Source of the DNA: Verrucomicrobiales bacterium
GTDB taxonomy: Bacteria; Verrucomicrobiota; Verrucomicrobiia; Limisphaerales; UBA9464
NCBI GenBank assembly: GCA_027488845.1
Contig: JAIYBC010000063.1
Span: 1-64,000 of the forward strand
Direction of reading: 5' to 3'
Length of the DNA: 64,000 nucleotides
Position 1 is the stretch's first letter. Every line of letters begins with the position of its first letter. A model generated the notes under the pieces. That model searched no databases. It worked only from the letters and a program-made list of their open reading frames with translations, and was not told where the DNA came from. Shown one piece after another: positions 31,264-40,857 of this stretch. A program made the position numbers and the translations under genes.

Positions 31264-32175
31264 CTACTTCTGCGGCTGGCCGGGTTCGGGACGGCCGTTG
31301 GTGGTCAGGATCTGGAAGGAATGCACGCCCGCGGCGGCGGGATGGTCGCTCGTCCACACGGTCTTCTTCTCCGGGTCCACCTCGACCATCGAGACGCCCT
31401 TCATGGCGGCATGGCTGCCGACGACGGTGTTGCCGTTGGCAAGACGCTGTGCACCGCAGGGATCCTGGAACAGCCCGCCGACCTCCGCGTTGGTCACCTT
31501 CCAGACCACGGTGCCGGCCCCGTCGAACTCCACCACCTGGTTCCCGTGGGTCAGCGAGACGACCGTGTGGCCGTCGTCGAGCCGGATGGCCGTGAACGGC
31601 CAGTTCTCCGCCGCGCGGCCGCCGAGCCCGGGCAGGTCGGTCCGCAACGTCCGGACCACGCGCCCCTCGGGCGTGTACTCCTTCACCGCGAACGCCAGCA
31701 GGTGCGGGACGAGGAGGTTCCCGTTGCGCAGCTGGCGCGCCATCCGGGTCTGCATGTGCGCGTTGTCGGTCTCCGGCTGGAGCGCCGTGGACGCCACCAC
31801 GGCTCCCTTCGCGTCGACCCGCAGCAGGCGCGGCGACTTCCCGAGTTCCGTGACGAGCGTGGTGCCGTCGTACAGGCGTTGCGTGGTGCCGATCTCGGCG
31901 TTCTCCGGGCTGCGGACGTACGAGAACACCACCTGCTTCGCCGGCGTGACCTCCTCCACCCGGTCGGACCAGGCGACCAGGACGTTGCCGCCGGGCAGCA
32001 CGAAGCCGTCGCGGGAACCGCCCTTGTACTCCCAGGAGACCGAGCCGTCCTCGGCGACGATCGCGGTCCGTCCCCCGAGGACGAGGTAGGAGTGCCGGAT
32101 CGCCGCTTCGGCGGCGCGAAGCGGGGCCAAGGTGCCGAGGACGGCGCCGATCAGGAGGAGCGCGGGGTGTTTCAT
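31264..32175 (-). CDS. Exported beta-propeller protein
   Basis: 303 residues with a clear signal peptide (HPALLLIGAVLGTLAPLRAAEA). The rest is a series of similar beta-blade units (GGRTAIVAEDGSVSWEYK, RLLRVDAKGAVVAST, QVVEFDGAGTVVWKVTNAE, MVEVDPEKKTVWT), each with the pattern hydrophobic strand, D-x-x-G, W or V. This is typical of PQQ-like or NHL-type propellers. No catalytic signature is visible, so it is probably a binding protein or a degenerate enzyme. It lies 63 bases upstream of the TlpA-like gene on the same strand and the two may form an operon. Confidence 0.75.
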   Translation of the reverse strand: MKHPALLLIGAVLGTLAPLRAAEAAIRHSYLVLGGRTAIVAEDGSVSWEYKGGSRDGFVLPGGNVLVAWSDRVEEVTPAKQVVFSYVRSPENAEIGTTQRLYDGTTLVTELGKSPRLLRVDAKGAVVASTALQPETDNAHMQTRMARQLRNGNLLVPHLLAFAVKEYTPEGRVVRTLRTDLPGLGGRAAENWPFTAIRLDDGHTVVSLTHGNQVVEFDGAGTVVWKVTNAEVGGLFQDPCGAQRLANGNTVVGSHAAMKGVSMVEVDPEKKTVWTSDHPAAAGVHSFQILTTNGRPEPGQPQK

Positions 32176-32333
32176 GGGAAGGAAGGAGGCGGGATCCTCC
32201 GCCCAAGACGATCCGGCCCCAAGGAAATTGAAGGCCGGAGGCGCATCGGAGGCGACGGAGGCGTTTTCTCACACCGTCCTGAAGGGAAACGGCTTCCCCG
32301 ACGTCGGTCTGCGGCGCATCGTTTTCGTGTCCC

Positions 32334-35297
32334 ATGAACCGACCCGGCCATCCTCTTTTCCGCACCGTGGCGGCGGTGTCGATGGCGTGGGCGCTCGGGG
32401 CGGCGGCGGAGACCCGTCCGGCCTTCGACCTGGAGTCCCGCAAGCAGGCCCAGGCTTGGCTGTGGCAGGCGCCGGAACGGCCGGAGATCCCGTCCGTCCG
32501 TGACGCGGCGTGGTCCGGCAATCCCATCGACCGCTTCCTGCGTCGGCGACAGGAGGAGGCGGGGCTCGAAGCGGCACCGGTCGTCGACGACCGCACGTGG
32601 TTGCGGCGCGTTTCCTTCGTCCTGACGGGTCTGCCTCCGACCCGCGACGAGATCCGGGCCTTCGTCGAGGACACCGCACCCGGGGCCCGGGATCGGGTGG
32701 TGGACCGCCTGCTCGCCTCGCCGCACTTCGGCGAACGCTGGGCCCGCCACTGGATGGACCTCATGCGCTACGCCGAGACGCGGGGCCATGAGAGCGACTA
32801 CCCGATCGCCAACGCCTGGCACTACCGCGACTACCTCGTCCGCGCCTTCAACGCCGACCTGCCCTACGACCGCTTCCTCGTGGAACACCTGGCCGGCGAC
32901 CTCCTGCCGCGGCCACGGTTCCGGCCCGGCACCGACGTCGACGAGTCGGTCCTCGCCACCGGCTGGGCCTTCCTCGGCGAGGAGAACCATTCGCCGGTCG
33001 ACATCCGCCAGGACGAGTGCGAACGCATCGACAACAAGGTCGACGTCTTCTCCAAGTCCTTCCTCGGCCTGACCGTCTCCTGCGCCCGCTGCCACGACCA
33101 CAAGTTCGATCCGATCCGGACCGACGACTACTACGGCGTGGTCGGCTACTTCCTCAGCTCGAGTTTCCGCCAGGTCCGGTTCGAGGCCTCCGAGAACAAC
33201 CGTCTCGCCGGCATCGAACTGGCCACGCTCCGCCGCGAACACCTGCCGCAGGCGGCCCGCCAGCTCGGCGAGGCCCTGCAGCCGGGGATCCACGGCCTTG
33301 CGGAAGCCCTCCTCCGCGGCACGCCGACGGGGAAGACGAACCGCTGGGCCGAACGGCTCGCCGCCGCTGCGCAGTCCACGAACCGCACGCACGCGGCCGC
33401 GGATCCCCTGCGCGTCTTCCTCGGCCTGCGCGACGGCACCGCGTCTCCAGCCGTTCCGGCGACTCCCACACTTCCCGGCTCGAGGATCGTCGCGGACTTC
33501 ACGCGGGAAGGTCTCCAGCCGTGGAAGGCCGACGGAGAGGCCTTCGGACATGGCCCGGTGAACGTCGGTTCCCCGCTGCCGTCGGCAGACGGCCGCGGCG
33601 GGCTGGGCGGCATCGCCACGCACGGGGCGGCACGGCGGGATCCCTTCTGGAACCGGCTGCGGAACACCGCGGGCAACGAGGACGACGCCGGCCGGCTCGG
33701 CGCGACCGGGCGTGCGGGACGGATGCTGCGGACGCCGACCTTCACGCTGGCGGGCGGCCGTCTCCACTACCTGATCCGGGGACGGACCAAGGTCTACGCG
33801 GCGGTCGATTCCCACATCATGCTGGAGGGCCCGCTGCACGGCGTGCTCACGCGGTCCTACGACACCGGCCCGGCGGATGCGCCGGCCTGGGTCACCCACG
33901 ATCTCACCCCGTATTCGGGACACCGCGTCCACATCGAGTTCGGACCCGATGGCGAGGCGCCGCTGGAGATCCTGCAGGTGATGGAATCCGAGACGGCGCC
34001 GGCCGCCGCACCGGTGGATCCGCTTCCCGAGGCCTTGGCCAAGGCGCGCACCGCGAAGGAATTCGCCGAGGCGCTGGAGGCGGAGGCCTCCAAGGCCGCC
34101 CGCTGGCTGGCCCAAGGGGCGCCGCTGCCGACGGAGGCAGGCGTGGCGACCGTGGCCGACTGGCTGGTCCGCAACGCCGGCGCCTTCGGGATCGAACCGG
34201 CAGGGCTTCCCGCCTCGCGTGCCCTGGCGGCCGCGGAGACCGCGCTCGCGTCCCGCGTCCGCTGGGAATCGCGCACCGCGGTGGCCCTGTACGACGGCAC
34301 CGGCGTCGACGAGTTCGTCCTGGTCCGCGGCAAGCCGTCCAAGCCCGGCGCCCCGGCGCCGCGCGGACTGCCGTCGGCGTTCCCCGACGCCGACCGCATC
34401 CGGCCCGCGGACGGCAGCGGCCGGCTCGAACTGGCGCGACGGCTCGCCTCGCCCGACTCGCCGCTCACCGCGCGCGTCATGGTCAACCGCGTCTGGCACC
34501 ACGTCTTCGGACGCGGCCTCGTCCCGACCGTCGACAACTTCGGCGCGCTCGGCGAGGCGCCGACCCATCCGGAACTGCTCGACCACCTGGCGTACCGCTT
34601 CTCACACGAGGACGCCTGGTCGGTGAAGCGCCTGCTGCGGAGCCTCGTGCTGACGCGCGCCTTTTCGCTCGCGGCGGGCCCGGCTGATCCGAAGGCCGTG
34701 GAGAAGGATCCCGCCAACGCGCTCTGGACGCGCCGGCCGGTCCGCAGGCTTGAGGCCGAAGCAATTCGCGACTCGTTGCTGGTGGTGTCCGGCCGGTTCA
34801 ACCCGGCGCTCGGCGGCCCTCCGGTGCCGGTGTACCTCGACGAGTTCGTGGTGGGACGGGGACGTCCCGACAAGGGCGGTCCGCTGGACGGGGACGGCCG
34901 ACGCAGCCTCTACACCGCGGTGCGCCGGAACTTCCTGCCGCCGACCCAGCTCGCCTTCGACGGGCCCACGCCGTTCAGCACCGTCGGCCGTCGGAACGTG
35001 ACCAACGTGCCCGCACAGGCGTTGGCGCGGATGAACGACCCGTTCTTCCGCCAGCAGGCGCGCGTCTGGGCCGAACGGCTGCTGCGGGAACGGCCGCAGG
35101 CGGGACGGCGCGAGCGGATCGCGTGGCTCTTCGAATGCGCCTTCGGACGCCGGCCCGCCGACGCCGAGGTCGCGGAGTGCACGGTGGCGCTGGACGAGTT
35201 CAACGCCTTCCATCCGGGCGGGACCGACGGCGTCGGGACCTGGGCCGACCTGGGACACGTGCTGCTCAACGCCAACGAGTTCATCTACATCCCGTGA
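32334..35297 (+). CDS. DUF1549/DUF1553 protein lacking PSCyt1, pair D
   Basis: 987 residues beginning with a signal segment (LFRTVAAVSMAWALGAAAE). As in pair C there is no N-terminal haem domain. DUF1549 starts with IDRFLRRRQEEAGLEAAP and LTGLPPTRDEI and contains CARCHDHKFDP from residue 250. A beta-rich insert (about 385-560; GGRLHYLIRGRTKVYAAVDS) looks like a carbohydrate-binding or LamG-type module. DUF1553 starts with SPLTARVMVNRVWHHVFGRG. The TGA overlaps the GTG of the following DUF1501 gene (GTGA), so the pair is translationally coupled. Confidence 0.87.
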   Translation: MNRPGHPLFRTVAAVSMAWALGAAAETRPAFDLESRKQAQAWLWQAPERPEIPSVRDAAWSGNPIDRFLRRRQEEAGLEAAPVVDDRTWLRRVSFVLTGLPPTRDEIRAFVEDTAPGARDRVVDRLLASPHFGERWARHWMDLMRYAETRGHESDYPIANAWHYRDYLVRAFNADLPYDRFLVEHLAGDLLPRPRFRPGTDVDESVLATGWAFLGEENHSPVDIRQDECERIDNKVDVFSKSFLGLTVSCARCHDHKFDPIRTDDYYGVVGYFLSSSFRQVRFEASENNRLAGIELATLRREHLPQAARQLGEALQPGIHGLAEALLRGTPTGKTNRWAERLAAAAQSTNRTHAAADPLRVFLGLRDGTASPAVPATPTLPGSRIVADFTREGLQPWKADGEAFGHGPVNVGSPLPSADGRGGLGGIATHGAARRDPFWNRLRNTAGNEDDAGRLGATGRAGRMLRTPTFTLAGGRLHYLIRGRTKVYAAVDSHIMLEGPLHGVLTRSYDTGPADAPAWVTHDLTPYSGHRVHIEFGPDGEAPLEILQVMESETAPAAAPVDPLPEALAKARTAKEFAEALEAEASKAARWLAQGAPLPTEAGVATVADWLVRNAGAFGIEPAGLPASRALAAAETALASRVRWESRTAVALYDGTGVDEFVLVRGKPSKPGAPAPRGLPSAFPDADRIRPADGSGRLELARRLASPDSPLTARVMVNRVWHHVFGRGLVPTVDNFGALGEAPTHPELLDHLAYRFSHEDAWSVKRLLRSLVLTRAFSLAAGPADPKAVEKDPANALWTRRPVRRLEAEAIRDSLLVVSGRFNPALGGPPVPVYLDEFVVGRGRPDKGGPLDGDGRRSLYTAVRRNFLPPTQLAFDGPTPFSTVGRRNVTNVPAQALARMNDPFFRQQARVWAERLLRERPQAGRRERIAWLFECAFGRRPADAEVAECTVALDEFNAFHPGGTDGVGTWADLGHVLLNANEFIYIP

Positions 35298-36742
35298 AGC
35301 CCGGCGCCCGCAATCCCCTGTTCCTCGACCCGCGCATCGACCGCCGCGAGATGCTCCGGCGGGCCTCGAACGGATTCGGGACCTTGGCCCTCGCCTCGCT
35401 GCTCGGAGGACCCGGCGCGCTGCTGGGCGCACCGGCCCCGGCGACGCGTCCGCGTCCGGCGATGTTCCGTCCGCGCGCCCGGAACGTGATCTTCCTCTTC
35501 ATGGAGGGCGCCGTCTCGCAGGTCGACTCCTTCGACCACAAGCCCCTGCTCGCGCGCCACCATGGCGAGGATCCGCGCAAGGCGATCGGCCGCCTCGAGA
35601 AGACCCAGTTCGAGAACGTGGGCACGGTGATGAAGTCGCCGTGGGAATTCGGCCGGCACGGCTCGAGCGGCCTGTGGGTCAGCGGTCTTTTCCCGCACGT
35701 GGCGCGGCATGCGGACGACCTCTGCGTGATCCGCTCGATGACCTCGGCGTTCCCCGAGCACACGAGCGCGAACTACTTCCTCCACAGCGGCACGGGCCTC
35801 CAGGGCCGGCCGAGCCTCGGCGCGTGGGTCACCTACGGGCTCGGCAGCCCGAACGACGACCTCCCGGGCTACGTGGTGCTCAACGGCGGACAGATCCCGT
35901 CGGGCGGCCTCGACAACTTCGGCAGCGGGTTCCTGCCCGCGAACTACCAGGGCTCGCTGCTGAACGCCCTGGGGACCCCGCTGGCGAACGTCGAGCCCGG
36001 CGACGACAATCCCGCGCTGCAGGAGGCCAAACGCCGGCTCGTCCGCCGGCTGAACGCCCGCGGACTCGAGGCTTCCGGGGGCGACGGGGCGCTGGAGTCC
36101 GCCATCGCCAACCACGAGCTCGCCGCGCGCATGCAGACGACCGTGCCCGAACTGCTGGAGATCCGCGGGGAATCCGAGGCCACGCGGCGGCTCTACGGCC
36201 TCGACGCGCCGTTCGAGCACACCCGCACCTACGGCCGGCAGTGCCTCCTGGCCCGCCGCATGGTCGAGCGCGGCGTGCGCTTCGTGGAACTCACGGTCCC
36301 GATGGTGGACGGCTACAGCCGCTGGGACGCCCACGGCGGCCTGGTGAAGAACCACGGGCAGAACGCCCTCGCCGTGGACCAGCCCATCGCCGGGCTTCTC
36401 ACCGACCTCAAGTCGCGCGGCCTGCTCGACGAGACGCTGGTCCTCTGGGCGGGCGAGTTCGGACGCACGCCGTTCGCGCAGGGCAGCGACGGACGCGACC
36501 ACAACGAGTACGCGTTCACCGTCTGGATGGCCGGCGGCGGCGTGAAGGGCGGCATGGCCTACGGCGCCACCGACGACTGGGGCTACAAGGCGGTGGAGAA
36601 CCGCCTCGAGATGCACGACCTGCACGCCACGGTGCTCCACCTGATGGGCATCGACCACGAACGCCTCACGTACCGCTTCGGCGGCCGCGACATCCGCCTC
36701 ACCGACGTCCGCGGCGAGGTGGTGAAGGAGATCTTGGCGTGA
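35294..36742 (+). CDS. DUF1501 protein, Tat-type signal, pair D
   Basis: 482 residues from a GTG that overlaps the preceding stop codon. The N-terminus has RREMLRRASNGFGTLALASL as a Tat-like signal. Landmarks are LFMEGAVSQVDSFDHKP, VLWAGEFGRTPFAQG, MHDLHATVLHLMG and DVRGEVVKEIL. It has AGEFGRTP where the pair C protein has TTEFGRTP, yet the two share MEGAVSQ/MSGGVSH-type N-terminal segments, so they may form one subgroup. The Gfo/Idh/MocA gene follows 93 bases later and may be cotranscribed. Confidence 0.9.
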   Translation: MKPGARNPLFLDPRIDRREMLRRASNGFGTLALASLLGGPGALLGAPAPATRPRPAMFRPRARNVIFLFMEGAVSQVDSFDHKPLLARHHGEDPRKAIGRLEKTQFENVGTVMKSPWEFGRHGSSGLWVSGLFPHVARHADDLCVIRSMTSAFPEHTSANYFLHSGTGLQGRPSLGAWVTYGLGSPNDDLPGYVVLNGGQIPSGGLDNFGSGFLPANYQGSLLNALGTPLANVEPGDDNPALQEAKRRLVRRLNARGLEASGGDGALESAIANHELAARMQTTVPELLEIRGESEATRRLYGLDAPFEHTRTYGRQCLLARRMVERGVRFVELTVPMVDGYSRWDAHGGLVKNHGQNALAVDQPIAGLLTDLKSRGLLDETLVLWAGEFGRTPFAQGSDGRDHNEYAFTVWMAGGGVKGGMAYGATDDWGYKAVENRLEMHDLHATVLHLMGIDHERLTYRFGGRDIRLTDVRGEVVKEILA

Positions 36743-36835
36743 GATTCCCGATTCCGGATTCGCGATTCCTGATTGGCTCCCCGCTCCCTGCTTTCCTCCT
36801 GACGCCCGACGCCTGAAACCAGAAACCCGTATTCC

Positions 36836-38119
36836 ATGAACACCCACAATCCGTTGACCCGTCGTTCATTCCTCAAGGGCTCCATCGCCGCCATGGCCAC
36901 GGTCGCCATCGTCCCGCGCCACGTCCTCGGCGGTCCGGGGCACACGCCTCCCAGCGAGATCCTCACCCGCGCCGTGATCGGCACCGGCGGGATGGGCATG
37001 GGACACGTGAAGTCCATCAACACCGCCTGCAAGCTGCTCGCGGTCTGTGACGTCGACGCCAAGCACCTGGCCGACGCCGTCGCCGCGGGCGGTCCCGATT
37101 GCAGGGGCTACAGGGACTTCCGCGACGTCCTCGCCCGGAAGGACATCGACATCGTCCACATCCCCACGCCGCCGCACTGGCACGCGATCATCTCCATCGC
37201 CGCGGCGAAGGCCGGGAAGGACATCTGGTGCGAGAAGCCGATGACGCGGACCATCGCGGAAGGCGAGGCCGTCGTCGCCGCGGTGAAGAAGCACAAGCGG
37301 ATCTTCCGCCTGAACACCTGGTTCCGGTTCCAGGACAACTTCTACGGCATGGGCGTCCCGGTGAAGGACATCCGCAAGGCGGTGATGCACGGGATGCTGG
37401 GCGACGGTCCGCTGAAGGTGACCCTGAACGCCTCGACCGGCTTCGACTGGAAGTTCTACTGGGTCGGCCGCACCGACCTGAAGGTGCAGCCGGCGCCGCC
37501 GGAGCTGGACTACGACATGTGGCTCGGGCCGGCCCCGCTGAAGCCGTACCATCCCCACCGCGTGCACGGCACCTTCCGCGGCTACTGGGACTACGACGGA
37601 GGCGGGCTCGGCGACATGGGACAGCACTACCTGGATCCCGTGCAGTACGTCCTGGGCAAGGACGACGAGAGCCCGGTCGAGATCGAGTCGGACGCGCCGC
37701 CGCAGGACAAGGACGCCGTCGGCACCTTCCGCTACATCCGGATGAAGTACCGGGACGGCACCGAGATCATCCTGGACGGCGAGAACCGCGACAAGGAGGC
37801 GGCCTTCATCGCGGGCTCGAAGGGGCGGATCATGAAGGGCATGAAGACCGACATCCCCGACTTCCAGCGCAAGGTCGCGGCGCTGGCGGATCCGGAGCCG
37901 ATGGTGACCGACTTCGTGCAGGCGGTGCGCACCCGCAGCCGGTTCGCCCTGAACGAGGTCAACGGCCACCGTTCCTGCACGTTGATCAACCTCGCCAAGA
38001 TCTCCCTCCAGACCGGGCGCCCGCTGCGGTTCGACCCGAGGAAGCAGCGCTTCGTGGACGACAAGGAGGCGAACTCCTACATCAGCCAGCCGATGCGCGG
38101 AAACTGGAAGCTGAGCTGA
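36836..38119 (+). CDS. Gfo/Idh/MocA family oxidoreductase, Tat-exported
   Basis: 427 residues. A Tat signal (LTRRSFLKGSIAAMATVAIV) precedes a Rossmann domain with AVIGTGGMGMGHV, LLAVCDVDAKHL and the family motif CEKPMTRTIAEG. The C-terminal Gfo/Idh domain contains the segment YWDYDGGGLGDMGQHYLDP, which supplies catalytic aspartate/histidine residues in this family. Exported members bind NAD(P) tightly and act on sugars or glycosides in the periplasm. The substrate is unknown. Its position after pair D suggests a shared carbohydrate pathway. Confidence 0.9.
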   Translation: MNTHNPLTRRSFLKGSIAAMATVAIVPRHVLGGPGHTPPSEILTRAVIGTGGMGMGHVKSINTACKLLAVCDVDAKHLADAVAAGGPDCRGYRDFRDVLARKDIDIVHIPTPPHWHAIISIAAAKAGKDIWCEKPMTRTIAEGEAVVAAVKKHKRIFRLNTWFRFQDNFYGMGVPVKDIRKAVMHGMLGDGPLKVTLNASTGFDWKFYWVGRTDLKVQPAPPELDYDMWLGPAPLKPYHPHRVHGTFRGYWDYDGGGLGDMGQHYLDPVQYVLGKDDESPVEIESDAPPQDKDAVGTFRYIRMKYRDGTEIILDGENRDKEAAFIAGSKGRIMKGMKTDIPDFQRKVAALADPEPMVTDFVQAVRTRSRFALNEVNGHRSCTLINLAKISLQTGRPLRFDPRKQRFVDDKEANSYISQPMRGNWKLS

Positions 38120-38364
38120 GGCGGTCCCATGCGGAGGGGAAGGCACCGTGGGACCGCAGCCGCCACGGTCTGCCACGAGGTGATCGGCCGGCTCTCCCTC
38201 CCGGGGTCACATCACCGTGGCTCCCCGCGCCTCCGCGTGGACCACTCCCCGTCCCAAGGCCCGGTTCCAGCTCCGGGCCTGCGTCGATCCGCGACATCTG
38301 CGGATGTCCGGGATGCCGCCCTTCCGTGGACCGATCCTGCGTCCCAACACAACGGACCGGCGGC

Positions 38365-39258
38365 TCAGGGGCGGCGTGGCTCGGTCATCCGGCGGACCAG
38401 TTCTCCGACGAGGGGATTCGGGAAGCGTCGGCTCGGCGTCACCGCGTAGAAGGTCTCGCGGACCTGCGGGATGCGATGCGTCTCAACCAGCGTGCCCTCC
38501 TTGATCTCCGCCTGGACCACCACCGGCGGGACCAGCGCGAGGGCGTGTCCCTCGCGGGCGAGCAGGCGGATCATCGCCATGTCGTCCACCTCGGCGACGA
38601 TGCGGGGCCGCACGCCGGCCGAGGCCAGCAGCAGGTCGAAGCCCGCCCGGGTGTTGCTCTCCTGGCTCGGCAGGATCACCGGGACGTCCTTCATCCCGCC
38701 GGGGAAGCGCAGACGCCGCTTCTTCCACGCCGGCGTCCCCACCAGGCCGACCGGCTGTTCCGCGAGCAGATGGCTGTGCCAGTGGGTCTCGGCGTCGCGG
38801 CGGGCCGGCCGGTTGGAAAGCACCAGGTCCACCTGGTGGGAGTGCAGCAGCACGAGCAGCTCCGGGAACCCGCCGGACCGCAGGACCACCTCGACGTCGT
38901 CGCGGCGCAGCATCGGGGCGAGGAACTCGAGCTGGAAGTTGCGGGAGAGCGTCGCCACGGCCCCGATACGCAGGACCTGCCGTCCGCCGCTCGGACGGTG
39001 CTGCATCACGTCCAGCAGCTCCTCGCCGGTCCGCCCGATGGATTCCGCGTAGTCGAGCGCGATGCGACCGGCCTCCGTGAGCACAAGCCCCGTCCGCCGC
39101 CGCTCGAAGAGCCGGTGCCCCAGGCTCTCCTCGAGCCGCTTCAGCTGGAGGCTCAACGCCGGGGCCGACAGGTTCAGCTTCCGCGCGGCCTGGGTCAGGT
39201 TCATCTCCCGCGCGATCAGGCGGAAGTAGCGCAGGTGGTGGTAGTTCAGGAAGGGCAT
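38365..39258 (-). CDS. LysR family regulator, divergent from dabBA
   Basis: 297 residues. The N-terminal winged helix-turn-helix reads LNYHHLRYFRLIAREMNLTQ then AARKLNLSAPALSLQLKRLE, with the HHLRYF start seen in NhaR-like LysR proteins. The rest is the periplasmic-binding-protein-like effector domain (VLRIGAVATLSRNFQLEFL). It is transcribed away from dabB across a 78-base gap that holds an inverted repeat. LysR-type regulators are often found next to dab operons and CO2-response genes, so control of dabBA by inorganic carbon status is likely but inferred. Confidence 0.88.
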   Translation of the reverse strand: MPFLNYHHLRYFRLIAREMNLTQAARKLNLSAPALSLQLKRLEESLGHRLFERRRTGLVLTEAGRIALDYAESIGRTGEELLDVMQHRPSGGRQVLRIGAVATLSRNFQLEFLAPMLRRDDVEVVLRSGGFPELLVLLHSHQVDLVLSNRPARRDAETHWHSHLLAEQPVGLVGTPAWKKRRLRFPGGMKDVPVILPSQESNTRAGFDLLLASAGVRPRIVAEVDDMAMIRLLAREGHALALVPPVVVQAEIKEGTLVETHRIPQVRETFYAVTPSRRFPNPLVGELVRRMTEPRRP

Positions 39259-39272
39259 CGCGGCGTTGAGTT

Positions 39273-39295
39273 TAATCTAACGCCAAGTTTGATTA
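39273..39295. promoter_or_regulatory. Inverted repeat in the lysR-dabB gap, probable LysR binding site
   Basis: TAATC-N13-GATTA lies in an AT-rich stretch between the divergent regulator and dabB. LysR proteins bind imperfect dyads of the T-N11-A type. The repeat's A/T content stands out against the GC-rich surroundings. Confidence 0.5.
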
Positions 39296-39336
39296 GGTGT
39301 AGTCGTCTAAAACAACCGGCAATCCATGCTGGGGCC

Positions 39337-40857
39337 ATGGAATCGGATCTCGGACCCCTGCTGCCGGCGGTGCCGCTGCTGCCCCTCCTCGCCGGCCTGC
39401 TCTGCTTCCGGTGCTCGCCCCGGGAGGCGTCGCTGCTTTCGGTCGTCGCCTCGGCAGGATCGCTCGTGGTTTCCCTGGCGCTCGGCGGCGCCCTCGTCGC
39501 GGGCGGGACGCCCTCGGTCCCCCTCCTCCCGGGGGCGGCCGAGCCCTTGTCGCTGCGGATGGACGTCGTGGCCGGCGTCATGGCGCTGCTGGTCTCGTTC
39601 CTCGGCCTGACGGTCCTCGCCTTCTCGAAGCAGTACCTCGCCGGGGACCCGCGGCAGCCCCGGTTCCACGCCTGGATGTGCCTCACGCTCGCCGCCGTCC
39701 TCGCGTTGGTCCTGTCGGGAAACCTCCTTCTGGTCTGGGTCGCCTGGGTGGCCATGAGCCTCTGCCTCCACCAGCTGCTGCTCCACTTCCCCGGACGCCC
39801 CGGCGCGGTCTTCTCCGCGCGGAAGAAGTTCGTCGTCAGCCGGCTCGGCGACGCCTGCCTCCTCGCCGCGGTCATCCTGGTGTATCGGAGGTTCGGCACC
39901 TGCGAATTGGAAGCCGTCTTCCGGGCCATCGGGTCCGGCCGGGCCGGCGACCTCACCCCGATCGGTTCCCTGCTGGTGGCCTGCGCCTGCCTCAAGTCCG
40001 CGCAGTTCCCCTTCCACAGCTGGCTGCCCGACACCATGGAGACGCCGACTCCGGTGTCCGCCTTCATGCACGCCGGGATCATCAACGCCGGCGGCTTCCT
40101 CCTGGTGCGGTTGGCCCCCGTCTTCGAACGGGATCCCGGACCTCTCCGCGTCCTGGCCGTGGTCGGTTCGCTCACCGCCGCCTTCGCCGCGGTGGTCATG
40201 CTCGCCCAACCCACCGTCAAACGCGCCCTCGCCTTCTCCACCATCGCCCAGATGGGATTCATGATGCTCCAGTGCGGCCTCGGCGCCTTCGGAGCCGCAC
40301 TCGTCCACATCGTCGCCCATTCCCTCTACAAGGCCCACGCCTTCCTCCATGCCGGATCCGGCATCGGCGCGGGCCCCCGGACGGCCGTGCCCCTGCGGAC
40401 CGCGGGCCTGCTGACGGGCGGCATCGTCGCCGTGACGCTCGTCGGAGGCGGCTTCGCGCTGTTGCCGGAACACGCCCATCCCCCGGTCCTCCTCGCCCTG
40501 CCCCTCGGCCTGGCCCTCGCCTATGGCGTGGCCCGCCTCTGGTCCGGCGCCGGCGTCCGGCAGGCCTGCGTCCACGGCATCCCCGTGGCCGCAGGCATCG
40601 CCGCCATCGCCTTCGCGCTGCATGCGGTCTCCCTCCGCCTGCCGAACGGAAGCCTCCCGAATCCGGTTCCCACCGCCGTCGGCGCGGTCGTGTGCGCCGT
40701 CTTCATCGGCCTCTTCCTCTTCCAGGTGCTGCTGTGGCGGTTCCGCGACCTGCCCTTCGGAAGACGCCTGCATGTGCACGCCCTGAACGGCTTCTACGTC
40801 GCCACCTACGCCAACCGCGCGCTGTCCCGCCTCTGGCCGAGGTCGCAGGTCCCCTGA
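39337..40857 (+). CDS. dabB: DabB, membrane subunit of the inorganic carbon pump
   Basis: 506 residues, a NuoL/MrpA-type proton-translocating membrane protein. Around fourteen hydrophobic segments are present. Family landmarks are a lysine-bearing helix (LKSAQFPFHSWLPDTMETPT), VSAFMHAGIINAGGFLLVRL and KRALAFSTIAQMGFMMLQCG. DabB pairs with DabA to accumulate bicarbonate energised by the cation gradient, as shown in Halothiobacillus and other bacteria. The ATG at 39337 is the only sensible start. Its stop overlaps the dabA start (TGATG). Confidence 0.93.
   Translation: MESDLGPLLPAVPLLPLLAGLLCFRCSPREASLLSVVASAGSLVVSLALGGALVAGGTPSVPLLPGAAEPLSLRMDVVAGVMALLVSFLGLTVLAFSKQYLAGDPRQPRFHAWMCLTLAAVLALVLSGNLLLVWVAWVAMSLCLHQLLLHFPGRPGAVFSARKKFVVSRLGDACLLAAVILVYRRFGTCELEAVFRAIGSGRAGDLTPIGSLLVACACLKSAQFPFHSWLPDTMETPTPVSAFMHAGIINAGGFLLVRLAPVFERDPGPLRVLAVVGSLTAAFAAVVMLAQPTVKRALAFSTIAQMGFMMLQCGLGAFGAALVHIVAHSLYKAHAFLHAGSGIGAGPRTAVPLRTAGLLTGGIVAVTLVGGGFALLPEHAHPPVLLALPLGLALAYGVARLWSGAGVRQACVHGIPVAAGIAAIAFALHAVSLRLPNGSLPNPVPTAVGAVVCAVFIGLFLFQVLLWRFRDLPFGRRLHVHALNGFYVATYANRALSRLWPRSQVP

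Noticed and set aside
37099-39336. Long upstream extension of the dabB frame
   Set aside because: It crosses the oxidoreductase and the divergent LysR gene. The conserved DabB N-terminus begins at 39337.
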